This document shows positions 25,479 through 33,257 of a stretch of DNA of 64,000 bases, piece by piece. The position numbers and the translations under genes were made by a program. Source of the DNA: Rhizobium leguminosarum (lineage in GTDB: Bacteria; Pseudomonadota; Alphaproteobacteria; Rhizobiales; Rhizobiaceae). A model generated the notes under the pieces. It was not told where the DNA came from, did not search any database, and saw nothing but the letters and a program-made list of their open reading frames with translations. The stretch is from assembly GCF_001652265.1 (NCBI RefSeq), contig NZ_LWBS01000272.1, forward strand, positions 1-64,000, read 5' to 3'. The first letter of the stretch is position 1. Each line of letters begins with the position of its first letter.

Positions 25479-26273
25479 TCAGGCGGCCACTCTGGTCGAT
25501 TCATTGAAGAAAAGAGCCTGGCTGATTAGTGCCTTGACCATGTCCGGATTGAAGGGCTTGGTGACCAGGAAAGTCGGTTCCGGCCGCTCGCCGGTCAGAA
25601 GACGTTCCGGGAAGGCGGTGATGAAGATCACCGGCACGCTCGACGTCTTGAGGATGTCGTTGACTGCGTCGATACCGGAGCTGCCGTCGGCAAGCTGGAT
25701 GTCGGCCAGCACCATGCTCGGCTTGGTCTTATTGTAGAGCGCCACGGCCTCGGCATGCGTACGGGCAATGCCGGTGACGCGATGGCCGAGGCTCTCGACC
25801 ATCTGCTCGATATCCATGGCGATCAGCGGTTCGTCCTCGATGATCATGATATCGGTTGCGACCTGTCGGGAAATCTCCTGCGACGCTACGTCGAGCAGCT
25901 GCATGACATCTTGCTCCTCGGTTTCCAGGATTTCGGCGATCTCAGCGACGCGGAAATTCTCTACGGAGGCGAGCAGGAAGGCCTGACGGGCGCGCGGCGA
26001 AACCTTGGAAAGGTTCAGCGTGGCGCGTTGCTCCCAGGCATAGGGCGAGGTCGGCTCCGGAATCTGGACTGCGGTGGAACCAAACAGTTGCGTGAACAGT
26101 TTGTAGAGTGCGACCCGGTCATTCGCCGTATCCGGGAAAATCGACAGATCGGCGATGATGGCTTCGAGAACGGCGGCGACGTAAGCGTCGCCCGAAGTCT
26201 GAGTGCCGGTAAGGGCGCGGGAATAGCGGCGCAGATAAGGAAGGTGCGGCGCAATCCGAGTAGAAAGTGTCAT
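25479..26273 (-). CDS. phyR: General stress response anti-anti-sigma factor PhyR
   Basis: A 264-residue regulator. The N-terminal half (1-135) mimics an ECF sigma factor (region 4-like: SPRARQAFLLASVENFRVAEIAEIL). The C-terminal receiver carries phospho-Asp191 in MVLADIQLADGSSG and Lys239 in LVTKPF, with the PhyR-typical FITAFPERLLTGERPEP. When phosphorylated, it binds NepR and frees EcfG. The ATG at 26273 follows GCAGGAGCC. It is divergent from nepR-ecfG and next to a candidate kinase. Confidence 0.95.
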   Translation of the reverse strand: MTLSTRIAPHLPYLRRYSRALTGTQTSGDAYVAAVLEAIIADLSIFPDTANDRVALYKLFTQLFGSTAVQIPEPTSPYAWEQRATLNLSKVSPRARQAFLLASVENFRVAEIAEILETEEQDVMQLLDVASQEISRQVATDIMIIEDEPLIAMDIEQMVESLGHRVTGIARTHAEAVALYNKTKPSMVLADIQLADGSSGIDAVNDILKTSSVPVIFITAFPERLLTGERPEPTFLVTKPFNPDMVKALISQALFFNESTRVAA

Positions 26274-26318
26274 TAATGGCTCCTGCATACAGGCCGGCAT
26301 TGGCTTCAATGACCGGGT

Positions 26319-26343
26319 AACGCCGCCTTGATAAAAAAGTTCC
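26319..26343 (-). promoter_or_regulatory. EcfG-type promoter of phyR
   Basis: On the minus strand: GGAAC, 16 bases, CGTT, ending 46 bp before the phyR start. This gives positive feedback on the stress response. Confidence 0.75.
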
Positions 26344-26352
26344 GGAACGGCA

Positions 26353-26377
26353 GGAACTTTTTTCGTCGCGCCGCATT
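26353..26377 (+). promoter_or_regulatory. Possible EcfG-type promoter for nepR-ecfG
   Basis: GGAAC, 16 bases, CATT on the plus strand, 10 bp from the phyR promoter and pointing the other way. The -10 differs by one base from CGTT. It would give a leader of about 260 nt before nepR, containing an imperfect palindrome (26438-26466) and an intergenic repeat. Confidence 0.45.
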
Positions 26378-26437
26378 ATTCCAGCCGACGAAGAAAGGGC
26401 GTAGCGTTTTGACCCATGCAGCGGCAAATACCAGCGA

Positions 26438-26466
26438 CATCGACAATCGAACGTTCGATGTCGATG
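26438..26466. repeat. Imperfect 29-bp palindrome in the nepR leader
   Basis: CATCGACAATCGAACG and CGTTCGATGTCGATG pair almost fully, with one bulged base, around the central AACGTT. It could be an operator or an RNA hairpin upstream of nepR. The gap 26274-26642 contains no other gene-like sequence. Confidence 0.5.
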
Positions 26467-26499
26467 GTTGAAATCGTGATTGATCCCATCCACGCCCCC

Positions 26500-26618
26500 T
26501 AGAACAGGATGATTTTAGGCCGGGTCGGCCTAAAATCTGAATCCTGTTCTAAATTAGAAAGTTAGAGCATGATGTCATCCGAAAACCGCTCCCACTTTTC
26601 GGCATCATGCTTTGGACA
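26500..26618. repeat. GCATGATGTCGTCCGAAAACCGC-family intergenic repeat, copy 2
   Basis: The order is AGAACAGGAT, TTTAGGCC..GGCCTAAA (hairpin), ATCCTGTTCT, then AGCATGATGTCATCCGAAAACCGCT and CATCATGCT. The outer AGAACAGGAT / ATCCTGTTCT arms and the AGCATGATG / CATCATGCT arms each pair. It matches 5171-5275 and lies directly before nepR. Confidence 0.7.
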
Positions 26619-26642
26619 GACAACCGGCGAGAAGACGAATTG

Positions 26643-26849
26643 ATGACTACACGCAAGAAAGAAGCAGCCGATCAGCGAAAGCTGGAGCTGCGGGCAAGCG
26701 ACATCCTGGACCCGAACAATCAGATCGGCGTCAGGCTGCGGTCGCTCTATGCGGCTGCACAGGATGAGGCGATTCCCGATCGTTTTCTCGACCTTCTCGA
26801 AAAGCTCGACCATGCTGAAATGATGGCTTCTGCCAAGATGGCCGAATAG
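26643..26849 (+). CDS. nepR: Anti-sigma factor NepR
   Basis: A 68-residue protein that binds and inhibits EcfG until captured by phosphorylated PhyR. The diagnostic core is present: IGVRLRSLYAAAQDEAIPDRFLDLLEKLD. The start at 26643 (MTTRKKEAADQRK) fits other NepR proteins; an in-frame upstream ATG at 26607 would lie in the intergenic repeat. It is 9 bp from ecfG in one operon. Confidence 0.93.
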   Translation: MTTRKKEAADQRKLELRASDILDPNNQIGVRLRSLYAAAQDEAIPDRFLDLLEKLDHAEMMASAKMAE

Positions 26850-26858
26850 GATCGCTGC

Positions 26859-27416
26859 ATGGAAGACAAATCGCAACCCAGCTTCAAGCGGGAACTGCTG
26901 GCGGCACTCCCAAGTCTTCGCGCCTTCGCGATCTCGCTCATCGGGCGGCACGACCGTGCCGACGATCTCGTCCAGGACACCATCATGAAAGCCTGGGCCA
27001 AACAGGATCATTTCGAGATGGGCACCAATATGAAGGCCTGGCTGTTTACGATCCTGCGCAACGAACTCTACAGCCAGATGCGCAAGAGCGGCCGCGAAGT
27101 GCAGGACAGCGACGGGCTGTTCACTGAATCGATGGCGATGCACCCCTCGCAATATGGCGCGCTCGATCTGCAGGACTTCAAGAAGGCGCTCGACCAGCTG
27201 CCGCCGGATCAACGCGAGGCGATCATCCTCGTCGGCGCCTCGGGTTTTTCCTACGAGGAGGCGGCCGAAATCTGCGGCTGTGCCGTGGGTACCATCAAGA
27301 GCCGCGTTAACCGAGCCCGCCAGCGGCTGCAGGAGCTGCTGCAGATATCCGGCGAGGCCGATTTCGGCCCCGACGCGACCTCGGCGCCGCTGACGTCGAA
27401 GGCCTTCGCATTCTGA
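26859..27416 (+). CDS. ecfG: ECF sigma factor of the general stress response
   Basis: A 185-residue sigma factor of the EcfG (ECF15) group. Region 2 covers about 15-85 (HDRADDLVQDTIMKAWAKQDHFEMGTN gives the core contacts and -10 reading). Region 4 covers about 110-165 (LPPDQREAIILVGASGFSYEEAAEI and GTIKSRVNRARQRL). It directs polymerase to GGAAC-N16/17-CGTT promoters, several of which surround this locus. It is co-transcribed with nepR and followed by a terminator. Confidence 0.95.
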   Translation: MEDKSQPSFKRELLAALPSLRAFAISLIGRHDRADDLVQDTIMKAWAKQDHFEMGTNMKAWLFTILRNELYSQMRKSGREVQDSDGLFTESMAMHPSQYGALDLQDFKKALDQLPPDQREAIILVGASGFSYEEAAEICGCAVGTIKSRVNRARQRLQELLQISGEADFGPDATSAPLTSKAFAF

Positions 27417-27435
27417 AAGAGTTACATTTGGGAAG

Positions 27436-27468
27436 AAAGCCGGTCGCCCTTCGGAGCGCCGGCTTTTT
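27436..27468 (+). terminator. Terminator of nepR-ecfG
   Basis: AAAGCCGG pairs with CCGGCTTT, with further CGC/GCG pairing inside, and TTTTT follows on the plus strand, 19 bp past the ecfG stop. Confidence 0.85.
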
Positions 27469-27625
27469 GCTTCGTCGGGAGTGGGGTAAGGGCACGTATC
27501 CAAGTTGTGGTGGATGGTTGTTCAAGGCGCACTAGTTCTCTTCCCTAATTTTCCGCTCGTATGTGAGGGGGAAGTATTCACTCTCTCCATTTTCGTAGCG
27601 AGTATGTATAGAGCGAGTCCCTCAA

Positions 27626-28027
27626 TCAATCCTCGCGCTTCGATCCTACCAGATTGGCTGCGACAATTGCCGCCAGAACACCGGCGGTCAGAAGCGGCTG
27701 GGCGCGGATAAGGCCGAGCCCGACCGTTGCCAGCGATTCCAGCGCTGCGCGGCGTTCCCGGGTGCGGCGCGCTTCCCGGGCGTTGATGATCGACATTACC
27801 ACCAGCGCGATGATGGCGATCAGCAGCGCGCAGGCGGCCAGGAAAAGCGCAGCGCCGATCGGGCCGTATATGCCGGCGAGCCAGATGGCGCCGGCGGTGA
27901 CGGCCAACGCGTAGGCGGTGAGGAGGAAGAGCACGGCAAGCGCAATGAAGATACCATTGCGCTTGGCGCGTCCAACGGTTCGGTGCACGCTTGCGCCCGT
28001 CAGCAGCCTGAGGATCGAGAAGAGCAT
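27626..28027 (-). CDS. Phage-holin-family / YqjE-like membrane protein
   Basis: A 133-residue protein with two strong central membrane segments (about 27-55 and 57-83). After a charged stretch (NAREARRTRERRAALE) a third hydrophobic segment lies near the C-terminus. The arrangement matches the YqjE / phage holin group, often paired with a DUF883 (YqjD) protein as here. It follows the YqjD-like gene by 9 bp and would share its EcfG-type promoter. The function is likely stress-related envelope maintenance, by context. Confidence 0.7.
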   Translation of the reverse strand: MLFSILRLLTGASVHRTVGRAKRNGIFIALAVLFLLTAYALAVTAGAIWLAGIYGPIGAALFLAACALLIAIIALVVMSIINAREARRTRERRAALESLATVGLGLIRAQPLLTAGVLAAIVAANLVGSKRED

Positions 28028-28036
28028 CGGGCTTCC

Positions 28037-28381
28037 TCAGCGCCGGGCGAGGAAGGCGATGGCAAGGCCGAAAGCGGCTGCAGCGCCGATGGTTGCCAGC
28101 GGATGCTGGCGCACCGTCTCACGCATTTCCGTCGCTCCACGCTCATAGCCGTGCTGCAATTCGCGCAGCAAATCCTCGCTGCGGCCGAGCAGTTCCTCGT
28201 AGCCGGCACCGGCCTGGCTACGGATTTTCTCACCCTGGTGGCGCGAGCTCTTGCCAACGAGGCGCGTCAGTTCTGCGAGTTCGTCGCGTAGCGCTTCGAT
28301 CTGCTCCTCGATGCCGGATTCCAGATTGTGGAAGGTGCCGTTGCGGCGGCTGCGGCCGGACTGGAAGATAGAATAGCTCAT
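28037..28381 (-). CDS. DUF883 / YqjD-like stress membrane protein
   Basis: A 114-residue protein with a long amphipathic helical region (about 25-92, EEQIEALRDELAELTRLVGK ...) and a single C-terminal membrane anchor (HPLATIGAAAAFGLAIAFLARR). That is the ElaB/YqjD layout of ribosome-associated stress proteins. The ATG at 28381 has GGAG 6 bp upstream. An EcfG-type promoter lies 110 bp upstream on the same strand, so it is probably part of the general stress regulon. Confidence 0.75.
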   Translation of the reverse strand: MSYSIFQSGRSRRNGTFHNLESGIEEQIEALRDELAELTRLVGKSSRHQGEKIRSQAGAGYEELLGRSEDLLRELQHGYERGATEMRETVRQHPLATIGAAAAFGLAIAFLARR

Positions 28382-28490
28382 GGCTGTCTCCATTGGCTGG
28401 GGCGCGCGCAAGCCCGCCTGTTTCGCACGAGGGTCACCACCGTCCGTTGCATGAATGATATCGCCCGGCATTGACCCAGATCATGCCGGA

Positions 28491-28515
28491 AACGTGCCGG
28501 GCGATCAAAAGTTCC
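28491..28515 (-). promoter_or_regulatory. EcfG-type promoter of the YqjD/YqjE-like pair
   Basis: On the minus strand: GGAAC, 16 bases, CGTT. It lies just past the stop of hmuV, in the gap before the YqjD-like gene. Confidence 0.7.
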
Positions 28516-28528
28516 GCTCGCGCGGTGC

Positions 28529-29323
28529 TCAGGGGCGGGAAACGGCGCTGTGGGCGAGCACGAAGGGCGTGCCGTCGGCCGGCACCTGGTTGATGCGCAG
28601 CGCGCAGCCGAACACCGAGAGCATCGTTTCGTTCGTCAGCACGTCAGCGATGCTGCCGGCGGCCGCCAGCCGGCCGGATTTCATCAGCACGATGCGGTCG
28701 GCAAAGAGAGCCGTCAGGTTGAGATCGTGCATGACGGCGATGACACCGCCGCCGCGTTCGCAGAAATTGCGGGCGAGCGTCATGATGGTCAGCTGGTGGC
28801 TGATGTCGAGGCTCGAGACCGGCTCGTCGAGCAGCAGCCAGCATGGCTTGCCGTCGACGACGGGCTCGGCAATCTGGCAGAGCACGCGGGCAAGCTGCAC
28901 GCGCTGCTGCTCGCCGCCGGAGAGCTCCTGATAGAAACGGCCTTCGAAGCCGGTCAAGTCGACGGAGGCAAGTGCTGCGGCCGCCGTCTGCTCGGCCTTG
29001 TCGGGATGCAGGTTGAGGCCCGAAGTCAGGCCCATGCGGACGATCTCGCGCACGGTGAAGGGAAAGGAGATCGTGCTTGCCTGCGGCAGCACGCCACGAA
29101 TGGCGGCAAGCTGCCAGGGTTTCAACTCCTTCACCTCCTCGCCGCCGATGCGCACCGAGCCGCCATAGACAAGTTCGCCGGAGATGGCTTTCATCGTCGT
29201 CGTCTTGCCGGAACCGTTCGGCCCTGCGATCGCCGTCAGCTCGCCGGCCTTTGCCGTAAAAGTGACGTCGTTGATGATGGTCTTGCCGGAAAGGCGCACG
29301 GAGACGCCGGAAACTTCGATCAT
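28529..29323 (-). CDS. hmuV: Hemin ABC transporter ATP-binding protein
   Basis: A 264-residue ATPase that drives heme import through HmuU. Walker A is GPNGSGKTT, the signature is LSGGEQQRVQLARVL, Walker B is WLLLDEPVSSLD, and the switch His is in AVMHDLN. The ATG at 29323 (MIEVSGVSVRLSG) is chosen; a GTG at 29338 in frame adds five residues. It is the last gene of hmuPSTUV. A 13-bp tandem duplication lies between it and hmuU. Confidence 0.93.
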   Translation of the reverse strand: MIEVSGVSVRLSGKTIINDVTFTAKAGELTAIAGPNGSGKTTTMKAISGELVYGGSVRIGGEEVKELKPWQLAAIRGVLPQASTISFPFTVREIVRMGLTSGLNLHPDKAEQTAAAALASVDLTGFEGRFYQELSGGEQQRVQLARVLCQIAEPVVDGKPCWLLLDEPVSSLDISHQLTIMTLARNFCERGGGVIAVMHDLNLTALFADRIVLMKSGRLAAAGSIADVLTNETMLSVFGCALRINQVPADGTPFVLAHSAVSRP

Positions 29324-29340
29324 CTCAATATCACTCACGG

Positions 29341-29366
29341 GGGGTCACTCACAGGGGTCACTCACA
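29341..29366. repeat. 13-bp tandem duplication at the hmuU/hmuV junction
   Basis: GGGGTCACTCACA occurs twice head to tail, with a partial third copy (TCACTCAC) at 29331-29338. The copies include the hmuU stop codon and the region where the hmuV ribosome-binding site would lie. Confidence 0.85.
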
Positions 29367-30474
29367 GGGCAAGGCGCGAACGCTGCCTCAGCAGGATCCA
29401 CAGGAAGAACGGCCCGCCGACTGCCGCGGTGATGATGCCGATCGGCAACTCGGCCGGGGCAACCAGGGTGCGCGCCAGGACGTCCGCGAAGATCAGAAGG
29501 GAGCCGCCGAGAAGAGCTGCGGCCGGCAGCAGGAAACGATGGTCGGGGCCGATTGCCATGCGCAGGATATGCGGCACGACGATCCCGACGAAGCCGATGC
29601 CGCCGCTGACGGCGACGGACGCGCCGGTCGCCGCGGCGACGCCGACGATCGCAACATTCTTCAGTTGCTGCACCGGGACGCCCATATGAAAGGCGGCCGC
29701 CTCGCCGAGCGTGATGGCATTGAGGCCGCGGGCCATGAAGGGCAGGGCGATGAAGGACAATAGGATGATCGGGCCGGCGGCGGCGATCTTCGTCCATGTG
29801 GCGCCGGCAAGCGAACCCATGCTCCAGAAGGTCAGGTCGCGCAGCTGCTGGTCGTTGGCCATGTAGATCAGCAAGCCTGTTATGGCGAGGGCGAGTGCGC
29901 CGAGCGCGATGCCGGCAAGCAGCATCGTCGCCACCGAGGTCTGGCCATGACGGGTGGCGATCCTGTAGAGCAGCAGCGTCGTGACGAGGCCGCCGCCGAA
30001 AGCGGCCGCCGGCAGAGCGTAGATGCCGAGAAGCGCCTGGAGCGGAGCAGCGATGCCGCCGCCGAGCACGATCATCGCGACTGCGCCGAGGCTTGCGCCG
30101 GAGGAGACGCCGACGAGACCGGGATCGGCCAGCGGATTGCGGAACAGGCCCTGCATCACCGTGCCGGAGACTGCAAGCGAGGCGCCGATCAGGAAGCCGA
30201 GGATTGCCCTCGGCAGGCGGATATCGAAGATGATGATCCGGTCACGCGTGCTGAGCGCCGTCTCGGAGCCGGCCATGTTGCTGATGACGTCGAGGATCGA
30301 GGCATCCGAGGCGCCCGTCGTCACCGAAAACAGCATCGAGAAGACCGAGCCGACGACTAGCAGCGCGATCGCCTGCAAGGCCAGCCGCGTCCTGTCGCCC
30401 GCCTGCGTGATTTCGCGAATTTCCGGCTTCGGGAATGGTCGCCTTCGTTCCGTCATGGCTTGCGGCAGGGCCAA
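29362..30474 (-). CDS. hmuU: Hemin ABC transporter permease
   Basis: A 370-residue FecCD-family inner-membrane permease with about nine or ten membrane segments. Family marks include FDIRLPRAILGFLIGASLAVSGTVMQGLFRNPLADPGLVG near the N-terminus and FVGIVVPHILRMAIGPDHRFLLPAA near the C-terminus. The start is 2 bp after the hmuT stop region. It works with HmuT and HmuV to move heme into the cytoplasm. Confidence 0.94.
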   Translation of the reverse strand: MALPQAMTERRRPFPKPEIREITQAGDRTRLALQAIALLVVGSVFSMLFSVTTGASDASILDVISNMAGSETALSTRDRIIIFDIRLPRAILGFLIGASLAVSGTVMQGLFRNPLADPGLVGVSSGASLGAVAMIVLGGGIAAPLQALLGIYALPAAAFGGGLVTTLLLYRIATRHGQTSVATMLLAGIALGALALAITGLLIYMANDQQLRDLTFWSMGSLAGATWTKIAAAGPIILLSFIALPFMARGLNAITLGEAAAFHMGVPVQQLKNVAIVGVAAATGASVAVSGGIGFVGIVVPHILRMAIGPDHRFLLPAAALLGGSLLIFADVLARTLVAPAELPIGIITAAVGGPFFLWILLRQRSRLAL

Positions 30475-30476
30475 GA

Positions 30477-31406
30477 TCAGCCCCCGTAGATCGCCGTGTT
30501 GAGCTCACGCGCGGCGGCTGCGGTGCGCGGGCCGAAGCCGAGCAGGTAGACGCCATCCATTCGGATGATCGCTTTCTTCTCGCCTGCCGGCGTCAGCGCG
30601 ATCGCCGGCTGAGCCAGCAGGTCTTCGTTCTCGGTGCCGGCGCCATCGCCGCGGTTCATCATCAGGATGATGTCGGGCTTGGCTTCGATGATCGCCTCGT
30701 CCGTCAACGGCTTATAGCCCGGGAATGCGCCGACGGCGTTGATGGCGCCGGCGAGCTTGACGATGCCATCGGCGGCCGTGCCGGTGCCCGATGCCATGAT
30801 CCGGCCGTTCTGGGCGCTGAGGATGAAGAGAACGCGCTTGCGCTCGGCCTCCGGGCGCTTTTCGGCATCGGCGATCGCCGCGTCGAGATCGGCCGCGACC
30901 TTTCCTTCAAGCGCCTTGGCCTTGTCAGGCACGCCAAGCAGCGTGCCGACACGGCCGATCTTGGCGATGATGCCGTCGCGGGTAAAGGCGCTCGGCACGG
31001 TCTCGAAGGGCACGCTGGCATTCTTCAGCACGGTCAGCGCCTCCTGCGGGCCTGAACCTTCGACGGCGATGATCGCCGTCGGGTTCATGGCGAGGATGCC
31101 TTCCGGCGAGAGCGCGCGCATGTAGCCGACGTTGGGCAGCTTCAATGCCGCCTGCGGATACATGCTCGTGGTATCGCGGGCGATCAGCCGGCTTTCTTCG
31201 CCGAGCGCATAGACGATCTCGGTGATGTCGCCGCCGACCGAAACCAGGCGCGAGGTGTCGAGCTTCTTTTCGTCAGCATGGGCGGCGCGGACGAAGGCGA
31301 AGCCTTCGACCGTCGGCGACATCGGGATCAGCGGCAGCGCCATGACGGCCGCCGTCAGCGCCAGTTCCCACGCACGGATCCGGCGTAGATTGTTACGCAT
31401 CGTCAT
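30477..31406 (-). CDS. hmuT: Periplasmic hemin-binding protein
   Basis: A 309-residue class III periplasmic binding protein. The ATG at 31406 has AGGAT 7 bp upstream and yields a signal region (residues about 12-45, ending near RAAHA). The fold marks are RLVSVGGDITEIVYALG and NVGYMRALSPEGILAMNPTAII. The likely heme-ligand Tyr lies in this first lobe. The longer in-frame upstream extension runs back into hmuS and was discarded. It binds heme and passes it to HmuU. Confidence 0.92.
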   Translation of the reverse strand: MTMRNNLRRIRAWELALTAAVMALPLIPMSPTVEGFAFVRAAHADEKKLDTSRLVSVGGDITEIVYALGEESRLIARDTTSMYPQAALKLPNVGYMRALSPEGILAMNPTAIIAVEGSGPQEALTVLKNASVPFETVPSAFTRDGIIAKIGRVGTLLGVPDKAKALEGKVAADLDAAIADAEKRPEAERKRVLFILSAQNGRIMASGTGTAADGIVKLAGAINAVGAFPGYKPLTDEAIIEAKPDIILMMNRGDGAGTENEDLLAQPAIALTPAGEKKAIIRMDGVYLLGFGPRTAAAARELNTAIYGG

Positions 31407-31417
31407 CGTTGCGATCC

Positions 31418-32467
31418 TTATGCTGCCACGCTTGCTGCCCGCGGCAGGTTTTCCATGATCTCGCGCCATTCGGCGCGTTCGTCGGAACCTTCCTGCCGCT
31501 TGCCGAAGAACTGGATGATCATCTCGCCTTCGGCATTGTAAGCTTCCAGCGAGGTGACGTGGCCATCCGTGGTCGGCTTGCGCACGGCCCAGGTCTCGGC
31601 GATGTGATCCAGGCGTAGATGCAGGTGAAAGCTCGGGTCCATGATATTGATCCACGGACCCATGGCCTGCACGTTGAAGATCGGGCCGGAATGGATCTGG
31701 ACGATGCCATCATTGGCGACAAAGCACATGATCGGCAGTCCGGACTTCACCGAGGCATGCATCATGTCTGCCGTGGCGCTGTTGTCGAGCTTCCGGGCAT
31801 AGTCGTCGCCGACGGTGCGCACGGCCGCCTGGCGGCCGATCTTCAAGCGCTTCAGCATGCCGAAGAACTGATGCGTATCGGTGAGCTTGCTCCAGTTGTC
31901 GCGCAGTTCGTCGCGGCTGACGTCGGCGGTCTCATCGGCGGCGTTCGAGGTCTCAGCCTCGGCAAATTCCTGCGACTGGTCTTCCAGCTTCAGCTCGGCG
32001 ACGATCGCGTGATAGGCCTCGACATTCGAGTTCGGGCGCAGGTGCACCTTGTGTACGGCGTTGCCGGCCTTGTCGAAATATTGCAGGCTGAGGCGCTCTT
32101 GATCGCCATCCTTCTTGGATACGGCGAAACCATGCTCCCAGCGGCTCGGGAAGATGCGCAGGTCGATGTTCTCGCCGAGAACGATCGCGGCCTGCGCGCC
32201 GCTCTTGATGTTTTCGAAGACGCCGATCTTCTCGTGCACGGCACTTTCGTTGCGCGACAGCGCCATCACTTCGCCGAGGCCGGCCACGCGCTCGAGAAGC
32301 TTCAGCGCGCTGCCATCGATGCGTGTGACGCTGATGCCGGTTTCGGCGGCGACGAGGGCTGCCTCGGAAATCTTCAGCTGGGCGGCGATATCGCGCTCGC
32401 GCATCTTCGGATTGTCAGCGCGAAACGCACGGATTTCGGCTGGCGCTGGTCTTGTCTGTTCGGTCAT
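31418..32467 (-). CDS. hmuS: Hemin-degrading / hemin transport factor HmuS
   Basis: A 349-residue cytoplasmic protein with the duplicated HemS/ChuX fold (repeats about 15-170 and 195-340). It starts with IRAFRADNPKMRERDIAAQL and includes GPWINIMDPSFHLHLRLDHI in the second half. Family members take heme from the ABC importer and break it down or traffic it. It is 8 bp from hmuP and 11 bp from hmuT in the operon. Confidence 0.93.
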   Translation of the reverse strand: MTEQTRPAPAEIRAFRADNPKMRERDIAAQLKISEAALVAAETGISVTRIDGSALKLLERVAGLGEVMALSRNESAVHEKIGVFENIKSGAQAAIVLGENIDLRIFPSRWEHGFAVSKKDGDQERLSLQYFDKAGNAVHKVHLRPNSNVEAYHAIVAELKLEDQSQEFAEAETSNAADETADVSRDELRDNWSKLTDTHQFFGMLKRLKIGRQAAVRTVGDDYARKLDNSATADMMHASVKSGLPIMCFVANDGIVQIHSGPIFNVQAMGPWINIMDPSFHLHLRLDHIAETWAVRKPTTDGHVTSLEAYNAEGEMIIQFFGKRQEGSDERAEWREIMENLPRAASVAA

Positions 32468-32475
32468 GTTCTACC

Positions 32476-32658
32476 CTACTTATTGAGAATGAGCTTGCCC
32501 TGACGGGTGATCTTCAGGCGATAGACCAAGCCGTCGTGTCGAATCATGATCTCGTTCGTGCCGAGGAAGAGATCCGCGCTTTCGACGATCCGGTGCTGCG
32601 CCGCAGGTTCGCTCTGCAGCGGCACATGCTTAAAGTTATCTGGCTTTTCAACCATCAT
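32476..32658 (-). CDS. hmuP: Small hemin uptake protein HmuP
   Basis: A 60-residue protein of the HemP/HmuP family, recognised from RIVESADLFLGTNEIMIRHDGLVYRLKITRQGKLILNK. In related rhizobia HmuP acts as an activator of heme-uptake genes. The ATG at 32658 (MMVEKPDNF) is chosen; a TTG at 32712 would add 18 residues but would fall almost on the iron box. It heads the operon hmuPSTUV. Confidence 0.88.
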   Translation of the reverse strand: MMVEKPDNFKHVPLQSEPAAQHRIVESADLFLGTNEIMIRHDGLVYRLKITRQGKLILNK

Positions 32659-32718
32659 TTCGGTTGGCAATTCCGTGAGGCCGGTGATCAGGGTCCCCGG
32701 TTGTGATGACAATTATCT

Positions 32719-32733
32719 TGACTTTCTTACTCA
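32719..32733. promoter_or_regulatory. IRO-like (RirA) iron box upstream of hmuP
   Basis: TGA-N9-TCA (TGACTTTCTTACTCA), the published rhizobial RirA motif pattern, lies 61 bp before the hmuP start. A second small palindrome, CAATAG-GAGA-CTATTG at 32750-32765, follows. Short motifs like this occur by chance, but position and operon support it. Confidence 0.5.
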
Positions 32734-32834
32734 TAGTTTTTTAAAGACGCAATAGGAGACTATTGCAGTCAAGTTTTTGAGATTGCTGATATGAGGCCGC
32801 CTGGCGGCGGTTCGCGACACTGGCGGAGAAGATG

Positions 32835-33257
32835 ATGACGGTGAGGTTTGCGGCTGTTGCAGCCGGCATGGTGATGGCGGTTTCAAGCGTATGCCAGGCG
32901 CAGAATGCGGCAACCGCCAAGCTGGACGTCGAACTCAGCGCTCTGGCGCCATCGCAAAAGGGCTGCATGATGACCTTCGTCGCCGAGAACAATCTTCAGG
33001 CGCCGATCAACAAGATCTCCTTCGAGCTCGCTTTCTTCAACGACAGGAATGCCGTCGACCGCATCACCGTGCTCGATTTCCGCGATCTGCCACAGGGCAA
33101 GAAGCGCGTGCGCCAGTTCGATATGCCGAATGTGAAGTGCGAGACGGTCACGCGCATCATCATCAACGACACGCCGGTCTGCGACGGCCCGGCGGCGGGC
33201 GAATGCATGAAGGGTCTCGTCACCCGCTCTCAGATTTCCGTTCCTTTCGAGGGCTAG
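32835..33257 (+). CDS. Secreted protein of unknown function beside hmuP and tonB
   Basis: A 140-residue exported protein. GGAG lies 6 bp before the ATG at 32835. A signal peptide (MTVRFAAVAAGMVMAVSSVCQA, cut near QA-QN) is clear. The mature part is beta-rich and holds four Cys that could form two disulfides (one in QKGCMMTF, NVKCET, PVCDG, GECMKG). It lies between divergent hmuP and tonB, so a link to heme uptake is suggested by place only. Its stop codon falls inside a 17-bp-stem palindromic repeat. Confidence 0.8.
   Translation: MTVRFAAVAAGMVMAVSSVCQAQNAATAKLDVELSALAPSQKGCMMTFVAENNLQAPINKISFELAFFNDRNAVDRITVLDFRDLPQGKKRVRQFDMPNVKCETVTRIIINDTPVCDGPAAGECMKGLVTRSQISVPFEG

Noticed and set aside
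25394..25479. Longer start (TTG at 25394) for the HWE kinase
   Set aside because: The extension has no homology-like features. The GTG at 25304 has a good ribosome site and places the EcfG-type promoter properly upstream.
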